Source: JANXQG01 sp963719885
Lineage (GTDB): Bacteria; Planctomycetota; Planctomycetia; Pirellulales; Thermoguttaceae
NCBI GenBank assembly: GCA_963719885.1
Contig: CAVRDP010000018.1
Location: forward strand, 186,001-250,000
Length of the DNA stretch: 64,000 bases
Direction: 5' to 3'
In this document: in pieces, positions 1-7,941 of the stretch
Numbering within the stretch: position 1 is the stretch's first letter
Layout: each line of letters starts with the position of its first letter
Translations under genes and position numbers: made by a program
The notes under the pieces: model-generated
What the model was told of the DNA's origin: nothing
The model's database searches: none
Seen by the model: only the letters and a program-made list of their open reading frames with translations

Positions 1-1082
1 GCCAAGTAAATGAAGAAGAAAGCGGCAAAGGCAGCGATAACGAGTTTTGCCCATAATGGCTTGAGCCGCCCGCCAGTCAATTTGTCAAATCGGGCCGAAA
101 ATAGCGTCACGAAGTTCGTCTTGGCAAAATCCTCGCGCACGGTGGAAAGCGGCGAAGAAGGTGCTACCGGAAGTTCCGCCTCAGCCTGACGAAGCTCCGT
201 GAGCAAATGGGCAAGCTGATTGTCCTGCGGCAGCGTAGTTGTCGCCAGAAGCTTATCGGGAAGCCCATTTTTGAGGGAAGTCAATTCCGTTTCCTTCTGG
301 GTGATCAGATGTCGGCATCTGGACAACTCGGCGTCCAATGTCCGAGTGCCATCCATCCGTTGCAGGACAAACGAGGCGCAAATCTCCGATCCCTTGCCTT
401 CCGCAGCGGCCTTGGCCTCTTCATATCCTTTCTGACGGTCAGCCAGGGCTTTTCTCGCCGCAGCAATCTGGCCTAATGCGGCAGCGGTTGTCTCGCACCG
501 AACAGACTCCTCCTGGCGTGCTTCAATCAGGTGCTTGCCAGTTCCGGTGTCTGCCCCTCCGATCTTCAATTCTTCAAACTTGATCTTTCCGGCGACCATC
601 AATTTTTTGGCTGTTGCCTTCCCCTTCTCCAGCAGTCCAGCTTGGGGCGAAGGGGCGAGGCTTTCGTGTTCCTTGTGGAGTTGCTGTAGCCGGACGTGAA
701 TCGCCATTCGGTTGGCAAAGGCAGGCTGATCATTGACATGACCGGCAAGGTGAGCCTCGAATGCCACCTTCCCAAAACCACGATGGAGTGAGGCTAAGGC
801 CGATTCCGCCTTCGAGAGTTCCTGCTGCCGGAGCTTGAGATTCTGTTCCAAAGGCTCGTAGTCGGCCTTGGCTTTACTGACTTCGTTTATCCTTTGGCGC
901 GTGGCCTCAATCTCCTGCTGAAGGCTGGAATGCGCGGCGAGGAACCCACGAATCGCTGGTACATCCTGCAAGTCAGGCGGGTTGTCCAAGACCTGGATGA
1001 CCACCGATTGGCGAAGGTCTTTCGCTTTGCGTTTTAGTTCTTGTGGTGAAGGGGTGATGCCCTGATTGCGCTGAATTGACAT
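1..1082 (-). CDS. Coiled-coil protein with C-terminal membrane segment (3' end outside window)
   Basis: An uninterrupted reading frame runs from an ATG at 1082 to the left edge (about 360 residues, no stop seen). Most of it (roughly residues 45-300) is Glu/Gln/Lys/Ala-rich amphipathic helix typical of a coiled coil. The visible end is a hydrophobic stretch (LVIAAFAAFFFIYL), read as a membrane anchor. It lies 106 bp downstream of the FGE-fusion gene on the same strand, so it is probably the third gene of that operon. I recognise no enzymatic domain. Its role may be structural, tethering or oligomerising the neighbouring membrane proteins, which is inference only. Confidence 0.7.
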   Translation of the reverse strand, partial: MSIQRNQGITPSPQELKRKAKDLRQSVVIQVLDNPPDLQDVPAIRGFLAAHSSLQQEIEATRQRINEVSKAKADYEPLEQNLKLRQQELSKAESALASLHRGFGKVAFEAHLAGHVNDQPAFANRMAIHVRLQQLHKEHESLAPSPQAGLLEKGKATAKKLMVAGKIKFEELKIGGADTGTGKHLIEARQEESVRCETTAAALGQIAAARKALADRQKGYEEAKAAAEGKGSEICASFVLQRMDGTRTLDAELSRCRHLITQKETELTSLKNGLPDKLLATTTLPQDNQLAHLLTELRQAEAELPVAPSSPLSTVREDFAKTNFVTLFSARFDKLTGGRLKPLWAKLVIAAFAAFFFIYL

Positions 1083-1188
1083 GACTGGCCCGAAGCGGAA
1101 AAAGTGTTTTGGCATTTCAGCCAGGGTTCCCAAAAACAACGTGCAACACTCCACACCATTGCTCAAGTTCCATCCCGAATATCACACT

Positions 1189-2952
1189 CTATCTATCAAC
1201 TGGGACGGGTTGAGTTGAATTACCAAAGCCCTTCGGCGCGTATGACTTGTCTCCAATCCTGTACATTGAAACCCCAAGTTCAGACGTGCCGGGATTTGGG
1301 TTAAGGCCGATGCAGACTTTAGGCGATGTGTTGTATATCCATAGAACTGCACCCGGAACTCCTGAAACCTGGCGAATTTCGGCTGGCTTTCCCAGAAGCG
1401 AACGGACTTCAGATTCGGTCGCACCCAGCTCCAACTGATAGACACTCGCGGCGATGTCGTTCTGGTCATCTGTGCGAGTTGTCTCTGTGCCTCCCGCTTC
1501 CGCCTCTTTTACCTGCGATTCGGCCACCTCCACTGGAACTCGGGAAACGCGCAAGCCCAAGTTGTCGCGCTGATACCAGGGCGGGTAGGCACTGCGGCTG
1601 TCAGACCGGCAGGCCCACGGTGAGCCGGATGAGCTACCACCGCGAACCACATGGTAAGAGAAATCCGTTCTAGGCCCCCTCGGATCGTCCATCGGTGACT
1701 TTGCATAGTAAGCGGGATCATACAAGTCCGCGCACCACTCATATACGTTCCCATGCATGTCATACAGGCCCCAGGCGTTTGGCTTTTTCTCGCCAACAGG
1801 ATGCGTCGTATCGGGCGAGTTCGCTTTATACCACGCATAGTCACCTAGCCCCGATTCCTCGTCCCCGAAGCAATACTTCGTCGTACTCCCCGCACGGCAG
1901 GCGTATTCCCACTGCGCCTCGGTGGGCAATACGAACTTCCCGTCTTGCGTCCCGATCTTTGCGTTGATTTTCTCAATGAACTGCTGGCAATAGATGTAAC
2001 TCACGTTCACGACGGGGTTCTTCGGCGCTTTGGCGTTTCTCGTATTGCTGCTTCCCATCACAGCCTCCCATTGCTCCCGCGTCAGGAGATGCTTGCCCAG
2101 GTAGAAGGGATTGGTGATCCGCACCCGATGTTGCGGTTTCTCGTCGGGTACGGCATCCTTGCCCGAATCGGGCGAACCCATAGTGAACTCGCCAGCCGGG
2201 ATCAAGACCATCTCCAGCTTGACGCCGCTGCCAAGGTCTATGGCGATTTCCTTCGGTAGGTCTCTCGTCTTGCCACTAACACCGGACTCCTGTCTTGCGC
2301 CACCACCTCTACTTGTTTTAGAATCCGCACCTTCCTTAAACATGCTTCCAACAGCCAGTAACACGACTAAGGCAATCACCGTCCCGCCACCAACGAGCAA
2401 CCGCTTCGGGGTCAGAAAACCGCCAGCGTGGGATTCCGACAGTGCCTTGATTTCACGGTCAAGGGTTTCCAAACGCGCGAGAGCCTGCGCAATCGGCTGA
2501 ACCAAGTTTGCCGCACCAGCGTTCTCACCGAGCTTCTCATAGGCCCGCTTGCCCAGTTCGCGCAAGATGCCATTGGCTTCCATCTCCACCGCTTTTGCCT
2601 TCGTCAGATCCATAGCATGACCAGCAGCAGCCTTGGCACGATCAGTGAATTTCTGAGGCTGGTCGGATGCAGGGTGGGCCTGCTTGAGCGACTGGATCTT
2701 GCCGAGAAGTCCCTCCATTTTCGTGAAGAGATCGCCAAACTCGTCGCGGAAACGACCAGCGCCGTGGATGTCCTTGCCCAGCGCCGAGTAGGCGCTGGGC
2801 AAGGTCATCTGAGTAAGCTTGCCATGCTCGGCCTGCTTGCCAGCGATTTGGGCTGCGGCTTTGGCGTTGGCGGCAACATTCGCGGCTGCGCCTTTTGCTT
2901 TCTCCAGAAACGATTTGGGGGCGTCGGGTTTGGGGGCTTCAGGGGGGGACAT
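1189..2952 (-). CDS. Membrane-anchored FGE-sulfatase-domain protein with C-terminal BamE/SmpA-like domain
   Basis: 587 aa. Residues about 10-180 form a helical region nearly identical to that of the upstream neighbour, followed by one transmembrane segment (about 186-204). Residues about 236-480 are a formylglycine-generating-enzyme (FGE/SUMF1-type, C-type-lectin-like) fold: 'IPAGEFTMGSPD', 'LPTEAQWEYACRAGS', 'WGLYDMHGNVYEWC', 'VVRGGSSSGSPWACRSDSR' and 'GLRVSR'. Only one Cys sits where catalytic FGEs have a pair, so a binding or non-canonical role is likely. The last 90 residues ('LELGATESEVRSLLGKP') resemble the BamE/SmpA repeat fold. The start at 2952 follows an upstream region matching that of the neighbour's start. 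The domain calls are firm; the function is unknown. Confidence 0.85.
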   Translation of the reverse strand: MSPPEAPKPDAPKSFLEKAKGAAANVAANAKAAAQIAGKQAEHGKLTQMTLPSAYSALGKDIHGAGRFRDEFGDLFTKMEGLLGKIQSLKQAHPASDQPQKFTDRAKAAAGHAMDLTKAKAVEMEANGILRELGKRAYEKLGENAGAANLVQPIAQALARLETLDREIKALSESHAGGFLTPKRLLVGGGTVIALVVLLAVGSMFKEGADSKTSRGGGARQESGVSGKTRDLPKEIAIDLGSGVKLEMVLIPAGEFTMGSPDSGKDAVPDEKPQHRVRITNPFYLGKHLLTREQWEAVMGSSNTRNAKAPKNPVVNVSYIYCQQFIEKINAKIGTQDGKFVLPTEAQWEYACRAGSTTKYCFGDEESGLGDYAWYKANSPDTTHPVGEKKPNAWGLYDMHGNVYEWCADLYDPAYYAKSPMDDPRGPRTDFSYHVVRGGSSSGSPWACRSDSRSAYPPWYQRDNLGLRVSRVPVEVAESQVKEAEAGGTETTRTDDQNDIAASVYQLELGATESEVRSLLGKPAEIRQVSGVPGAVLWIYNTSPKVCIGLNPNPGTSELGVSMYRIGDKSYAPKGFGNSTQPVPVDR

Positions 2953-2987
2953 GGCGGGAACTGTCTCTTGAGATTGGCCGGGATGAA
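2370..2987. repeat. Long direct repeat, copy 1 (helical-TM module)
   Basis: About 600 bp, including roughly 35 bp of 5' untranslated sequence, match 4478-5087 closely in nucleotide sequence (for example the segment around 2437-2520 against 4545-4620). The repeat encodes the shared N-terminal helical and transmembrane module and stops where the FGE and propeller domains begin. It indicates a domain duplication or ongoing gene conversion. Confidence 0.8.
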
Positions 2988-3005
2988 ATTCGGGTATTAG
3001 AGGAT

Positions 3006-5051
3006 CTATTGCAGTCCTTGCTGCTGCTTACGTACCAAGACGAAAAAGTTGCGTGCTTTCGCACTCTGTTCAAAAAAGAGAGTAACCGTAGCACCAGGGG
3101 AACCCGCACCATTGTAGGTGTGAGTCGAATGAAACGTCCTGTGGATACCGAACTTGTCGCTAGTGCTGGTGCTGTCCATTTCTGACTTCTGCGCCTTCCC
3201 ACCGATGAGTTGCTGCACCTCGTCCACAGTCATCCCTTCGGTCAACTGATTATAGGTTGCAAGAGTCACCGGGGGGGTCTTCTTCTCGCCCATATCCAGT
3301 CCCAAGTTTTGTGGTTCAACAAAGGCGAGCTTGCCTTTCGTGCCAGCTTGTTGCCGAAATAGCTTCACCGTCCCCTTGGAGATTCCAATTGCGAGCGTCG
3401 TTCCGTCAGGGGAGAAAGCGGCCTGCTCGGCCCATGTCTCGCACCGAAGTCCAGCCATCTTTCCCGAAGGCCAGTCAATTAGTAGTACCACACCAGTTTT
3501 GTCTTCATGCGGAGGCTTTCCGGTGACCGCCAAAGTTCTGCCATCTGGCGAGAACGCAATATGGGCGGTTCCACTGTCGTCAACAGGAACCTCAGTGAGT
3601 CGTTTTAGTAGCTTCTTCTCCGAGACACCCCAAATGTCTACTGTCTTTCCAGCATGATCTTGAACGGCAAGTATGCGACTGTCAGGCGAGAAGACCATAA
3701 GATCCAAGTAAAACGGCCTCTTTGGGTCAGATGCTTCTAGTTTAATCATCCCAACTTCTTCGCCAGTGGACAAATCCCGCACAGAAACTACATTGCTGCG
3801 GTTAAGAAGTCCTACTTTGTTCTCGCCTTGCTGAAATCCAGGCAGTGCCGTAATCGCCAGCAGTTTTCCGTCTGGAGAAAACGCTATTGGCTCTGCCCCT
3901 GGAAACGACTTTTGGATCTCGCCGGTCGTTACGTCACAAACCTTCACTTGGCAAGCCGAAAGGTCTTTAGCATAGGTGGGCCGAAAGGGTACTGAAGCCA
4001 CTCTCTTTCCATCTGCCGATATGAACCATCGCCTACCAGGTAGGGTTTTAATGATGTTCTTGTTGGTTGCGTCCCAAATTTCAGCAAACGCAGCGGATTG
4101 AAGTTGGTGACCAGTCTTGGAGTCCTTTCTACCAACGATCTGCGACAGATAAAAAAGACCATTCAACGCAAAGTTCCCACGACCGACCATTTTGATACTA
4201 TCTTTTGTGCCATCAGCGTAGAGGTCGATTGCCGACAATTGCTGTTGCTTTGCGACATCATAGACTTTGAAGGTGAATGTGTCATATTTCTCTTGACCAC
4301 AGAGCGCCAATTGTTTTCCATCCGGGCTGAACGCTAGGGTAATGTCACGACCGTTACCGATAACTGGTTTGTCAACGAAGGCAATCTCGGCCAACTCATC
4401 CCAGGATGTTTCTGAATAGCCCGCACTTCCTCCCGTTGCGCCACTTCCGATAAACAATCGCCCAACGAAGAACAGTACCAGCAAGGCAATCACCGCCCCG
4501 CCACCAACGAGCAAGCGTCTTGGAGTCAGAAAACCTCCCGCATGAGATTCCGACAGTGCCTTGATCTCGCGGTCAAGAGTTTCCAAACGCGCGAGAGCCT
4601 GCGCAATAGGCTGAACCATGTTCGCCGCACCAGCACTCTCCCCATGCTTCTCGTAAGCCCGCTTGCCCAGTTCGCGCAGACCGCCATTGACCTCCATCTC
4701 CACCGCCTTTGCCTTCGTCAGATCCACAGCATGACCAGCAGCAGCCTTGGCGCGGTCGGTGAATTTCTGAGGTTGGTCGGATGCAAGGTGGGCCTGCTTG
4801 AGCGACTGGATATTGCTGAGAAGTCCATCCAGTTTCGTGAAAAGTTCCCCGAACTCGTCGCGGAAGCGACCAGCACCATGAATGTCCTTGCCCAGCGCCC
4901 AGTAGGCGCTGGGCAAGATCATCTGAGTAAGCTTCCCATGCTCGGCCTGCTTGCCAGCGATTTGGGCTGCGGCTTTGGCGTTGGCGGCAACATTGGCTGC
5001 CGCGCCTTTGGCTTTCTCCAGAAAGGTCTTGGGGGCTTCGGGTGCGGACAT
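3006..5051 (-). CDS. Membrane-anchored WD40-like beta-propeller protein with BamE/SmpA-like tail
   Basis: 681 aa from the ATG at 5051. The frame is open further upstream to 5249, but 5051 matches the start context of the paralogous downstream gene ('CGGCCAATCTCAAGAGA' followed by the ATG). The N-terminal helical region (about 1-175) and transmembrane segment (about 183-203) are shared with the downstream FGE protein. Then come WD40/TolB-like blades recognisable by repeated 'FSPDGKxLA' motifs (for example 'LAFSPDGKQLALCG', 'IAFSPDGRTLAVTG', 'AAFSPDGTTLAIG'). The C-terminus ('LTEGMTVDEVQQLIGGKA') again looks BamE/SmpA-like. The gap to the next gene is 53 bp, so co-transcription is likely. I infer a sensor or scaffold with a propeller on one side of the membrane. 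Confidence 0.85.
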   Translation of the reverse strand: MSAPEAPKTFLEKAKGAAANVAANAKAAAQIAGKQAEHGKLTQMILPSAYWALGKDIHGAGRFRDEFGELFTKLDGLLSNIQSLKQAHLASDQPQKFTDRAKAAAGHAVDLTKAKAVEMEVNGGLRELGKRAYEKHGESAGAANMVQPIAQALARLETLDREIKALSESHAGGFLTPRRLLVGGGAVIALLVLFFVGRLFIGSGATGGSAGYSETSWDELAEIAFVDKPVIGNGRDITLAFSPDGKQLALCGQEKYDTFTFKVYDVAKQQQLSAIDLYADGTKDSIKMVGRGNFALNGLFYLSQIVGRKDSKTGHQLQSAAFAEIWDATNKNIIKTLPGRRWFISADGKRVASVPFRPTYAKDLSACQVKVCDVTTGEIQKSFPGAEPIAFSPDGKLLAITALPGFQQGENKVGLLNRSNVVSVRDLSTGEEVGMIKLEASDPKRPFYLDLMVFSPDSRILAVQDHAGKTVDIWGVSEKKLLKRLTEVPVDDSGTAHIAFSPDGRTLAVTGKPPHEDKTGVVLLIDWPSGKMAGLRCETWAEQAAFSPDGTTLAIGISKGTVKLFRQQAGTKGKLAFVEPQNLGLDMGEKKTPPVTLATYNQLTEGMTVDEVQQLIGGKAQKSEMDSTSTSDKFGIHRTFHSTHTYNGAGSPGATVTLFFEQSAKARNFFVLVRKQQQGLQ

Positions 5052-5087
5052 GGGAGCTTTCTCTTGAGATTGGCCGGGATTTACCTT
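4478..5087. repeat. Long direct repeat, copy 2 (helical-TM module)
   Basis: Partner of 2370-2987. Both copies begin upstream of the start codon and end just after the membrane segment, so the leader and anchor module was duplicated as a unit and attached to a different C-terminal half. Confidence 0.8.
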
Positions 5088-5610
5088 GTTGATCGGGAGC
5101 TTGCCTGGGGCGAGAAACCCACTGCGCAAGAAAAAAGGAGCGCCGAAACCACGAACCGTTCCAGAAACCCCCGCCAAGGGGCGCAGAAAGCAGCGCATGG
5201 CCCGACGCCCCCTTGCGGGGGCGTGGCACAAGCGACTGCCTTTCTGCATTCAAGAGCCAGTGTAGTGGCTCAGGTTGGCGGTTTTTTCTGAAAGCAGTTC
5301 TACCTGACGCACGCTCACGTCAGCTTCAATTTTCATCGTGGCAGGTTGCCACGCTTGAGTTCGCTCTTCTCCTTAATCGTTGCGACAACGGAACTTCCGG
5401 GCTGGACAGACGCCCGACACTTCACCAAATATAATGAGCTTCCCTCCAGCCTGCAACAGTACAACCCCCTCGCTTGAGAGAGATTTTTTGAAGGCATTTT
5501 CGCACTTCCAAACCCGAACTTCGTTCGGGCAGGCGGCGATGAAAAACGGCAGGAAAGGAGGATGCCCCGCACGGCGAATGCAGAAATGGGGCGGAAACGC
5601 CCAGCAATCC
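5052..5610. other. Intergenic region with GC hairpin and partial duplication
   Basis: I see no convincing gene here. It holds the leader of the propeller gene, a perfect GC-rich hairpin at 5205-5224 (stem ACGCCCCC/GGGGGCGT) without a T-run, and at about 5527-5575 a decayed copy of part of the small membrane gene that follows (compare 5703-5755: both read GCAGGCGGCGATGAAAAACG before diverging). Confidence 0.55.
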
Positions 5611-5787
5611 TTACTTCAGCCCCAGAATCCAAACGATAATCCATGCCACCACCGGCAGGATCACGAAATGAAAGAACAGCCCGACCGCAATCCCGGCCAG
5701 GATAGGGCAGGCGGCGATGAAAAACGGCAGGGCCAGGACGATGCCCGCCACGATGGCGCAGCCAGTTCCAGCAGAGTTGTCGTCCAT
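5611..5787 (-). CDS. Small two-helix membrane protein (58 aa)
   Basis: ATG at 5787, TAA at 5611-5613. After a short polar N-terminus (MDDNSAGTG) the protein is almost wholly hydrophobic, with two predicted membrane helices (about residues 11-28 and 31-56) separated by a Cys-Pro turn. It lies upstream of the propeller/FGE operon on the same strand but 560 bp away. No family is recognised. A partial duplicate of its middle part lies at about 5527-5575. Confidence 0.6.
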   Translation of the reverse strand: MDDNSAGTGCAIVAGIVLALPFFIAACPILAGIAVGLFFHFVILPVVAWIIVWILGLK

Positions 5788-6071
5788 AGGTCAATCCGGT
5801 ACTGAGCATGGCCCGATGGGGATGGAGATTCGGGCCTATCGGATAGAGTTCCGATTTTTGAATTGGGGAGGGAGGGCGATTTCCAGACGCGCTGGACTTT
5901 TGATCCAGTGTGTCTGGCAGAAGATCCCCGCTAAAATGCCCTTATGACAATTGTCACGAAATGACCTTTTTCGGGCGTTTCAGCCGACCCGACACTGGCC
6001 GTTTCGACAAAATCTGAGACGATGTAAGTCGTTGTCAGAATGGAAGATAGATGCGGAACTTCGCAATTCGT

Positions 6072-6152
6072 AAGGAGATACGAAATTGCCAGGGCGCGAC
6101 CTCAAAATCCAGTTCTCGCAAGAGAGTGCGGGTTCAAGTCCCGCCTCCGGTA
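6072..6152 (+). pseudogene. tRNA-Leu(CAA) 3' half, likely attachment-site scar
   Basis: From 6102 the sequence matches a bacterial tRNA-Leu from the anticodon loop (TCAAAATCCAG; loop reading CAA at 34-36) through a class-II variable arm, a perfect T-arm (stem GCGGG/CCCGC, loop TTCAAGT) and the acceptor strand CTCCGGT plus discriminator A at 6152. The 5' half (6072-6101) only vaguely resembles a D-arm and cannot pair with the anticodon or acceptor strands. A 3' tRNA half followed by its terminator is the usual product of integration at a tRNA gene. In that geometry the inserted DNA lies on the anticodon side, that is, to the left. Confidence 0.65.
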
Positions 6153-6165
6153 CTTCAAGCAGGAT

Positions 6166-6199
6166 AAGGAGTTGCGACGATTAGTTGCAACTCCTTTTT
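6166..6199 (+). terminator. Rho-independent terminator after tRNA-Leu fragment
   Basis: Perfect 10-bp stem (AAGGAGTTGC at 6166-6175 with GCAACTCCTT at 6187-6196) and a run of five T residues. It sits 13 bp after the tRNA 3' end, where the terminator of an intact tRNA gene would be. Confidence 0.75.
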
Positions 6200-6752
6200 C
6201 TCTGGTGCAATGCCTTCCGTGTAACAATGGTGTAACAGAATCGTTGTGAAATTGCCCTGAAATGGCAGGGAAACGCCGTTGCAACGCTGAGCGAATTGCT
6301 TTCCGCCAGATAGCCCGCCGATGGTATCGGAAGCCCTTGGAAGACGAGTCGGTCGGCTTTGAAGACGGGCAGGTTGGTGTTACACCTGAGTTACACCGGC
6401 ACGACCGGATGCCCCGAAAAAGGGCATGTGTTCCAGGACTCGCCAGCCGCTCGCCCCCCTTCCGTGCCAAAACAGTCCAAGAGTCTAAGCCTTTTTCGAC
6501 CGCCTGCCAGGCGCAGCGACTCCGCCCGCCGCGTCCGTCCCCTGAAATCCCCCGGGCAACGCATTCCCAGGACAGTCCGACAACCCCTCCGTCACCCACT
6601 TCGGAGGCGATCGCCGAGACCGCGAAGGCCCTTCGCCGTCCGCCCGCAGGCCGCCGGGCCGCCTGTGTTTCCGGAGTCCATCCTTCTCCGTCCTGGATCT
6701 CCCTGCTCCGCCCCCCGAGTCAAAAAGTCCACGGCTTTTCCGGCTGTCCTGC
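6200..6752. other. Gene-poor region right of tRNA-Leu scar
   Basis: Only overlapping GC-driven open frames with Arg/Pro/Ser-rich translations are present. No motif, ribosome-binding site or family match was found. It may be decayed DNA at an integration boundary. Confidence 0.4.
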
Positions 6753-6995
6753 TCAAAGCCCCGGTCGGAAGACACGTCGCCCGTCCATCTGGGAGGTGAT
6801 AAGTTGTCCCTTACCCAGCAGCCTCCTGAGAAGCACGTCGAGAACGTCGAAGTCCAGGCGGGACTTCCGCCTCAGTTGGTCCAGAGTCAGACCATCGTTC
6901 TGATTCCGCGCAACCATCAGGGCGATGGTCACCGCGTCGGGGACGGCATCGGCAACGCGCCGCCGGAGGTCGAGCCATTCATGGAGGGTTCCCAT
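6753..6995 (-). CDS. Small winged-helix protein (80 aa), putative
   Basis: The translation has a natural composition in a region where other frames do not, with a helix-turn-helix-like order: 'AVTIALMVARNQNDGLTLDQLRRKSRLDFDVL', then helix 'DVLLRRLLGKGQLITSQ' and a short wing 'MDGRRVFRPGL' (quoted in parts). This is the pattern of small winged-helix DNA-binding proteins. There is no clear Shine-Dalgarno site and no operon partner, so it is a moderate-confidence gene. It could be a regulator left from a mobile element. Confidence 0.5.
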   Translation of the reverse strand: MGTLHEWLDLRRRVADAVPDAVTIALMVARNQNDGLTLDQLRRKSRLDFDVLDVLLRRLLGKGQLITSQMDGRRVFRPGL

Positions 6996-7941
6996 GAAGT
7001 ATCTACGTTCCCTGCTTCGCTTCCGATATGCCGCCCCTCCGCCGGGATAGGGCTACGAAGCGGCCCTGCAACAAGCGGCAGTCGTTGCCGGTGCCGCTCC
7101 TGCCGGCAGGGCTGCCAGCGGAACCGCGAGACCGGAGTCCGGAAGTCCGCAGGGCATGGCGGCTCCATCCGCCGCCTCCAGCCGTCAAGAACGCCGTAGT
7201 TGTCCCACCACGAACCCACTTTTGCGAAACACTGAGCCGCCCCAGCCATCAAGAACGCCGACCGATGTCCCGCCAGGAACCCCTGCCCCATGGAACCAAT
7301 TCCCGGGTTTCTTGCCCGGACATTCCGAGATTACGGAATTGAAGCTTGGGATTCCGACAAGCGGCGGCGCCCTGCCAGCAAACGTCGGCGCCTCATCGCG
7401 GAACCGCTTCCTGAACACCGACGAGCTGCTCGTCGTCACCTGGGTCGGTCGGGAGACATCGGAATATGCCTCGCCTCCGTTTGCTGTGAGCCCCGCTTCC
7501 CGGCGGCATGTCCGAGGAGTCGCCTAGCGGCGCGATGAGAAGCTCGTGGGGAGCGGCGTGGAAGCAGAACCGACACCGACTGCTCGAAGACAGTTCCAAG
7601 TTCCCGCCGAGGTGCCGAAGAGATGCTGCCTGCCCGGCGCGGTGGAGAGGCAACATCTTCGGCTGCGCTTACCGTCTGCGCAAGCCCGTGCCGACCGGCC
7701 ACTATCCGTCCTTCGGCTCACGCTGATGATCATGGGTGGCGTCTCCCGCGATCAAGATAGCACGATGAGACTTTGATCCGGGGCGTGAAACGCGGTTCTT
7801 GCGTCGGACACACGCTACTACGACAACCCCACTTGGCAGCCAACAAATCAACTTGGTCACCTCCCGCAGCCAGGAGTTTTCGGTAGAATATGGGTTTCGC
7901 AGGCAGTGTCATTTTTCAGCGGATCTATCGAGGGAACCGTC
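6996..7941. other. Gene-poor region, probably decayed DNA
   Basis: No supported gene. Two short near-repeats (AGCCGTCAAGAACGCCG-like near 7183 and 7245) and a minus-strand start reading MIISVSRRTD at 7733 that resembles the N-terminus of DUF1848 radical-SAM proteins but does not continue. The region reads as eroded sequence before the ATPase gene. Confidence 0.4.

Noticed and set aside
5333..5809. 158-codon minus-strand frame over the small membrane gene
   Set aside because: The natural hydrophobic product lies in another frame (5611-5787); this one has a shadow composition.
6072..6152. Intact tRNA-Leu gene
   Set aside because: The 5' acceptor and anticodon strands cannot pair with the preserved 3' half.
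6262..7700. Several long open frames on both strands
   Set aside because: Low-complexity Arg/Pro/Ser composition, mutual overlap and no start signals; these are GC-rich chance frames.
7524..7733. Minus-strand start reading MIISVSRRTD, like a DUF1848 radical-SAM protein
   Set aside because: Only the first ten residues fit; the following sequence lacks the Cys motif and any similarity, in all frames.
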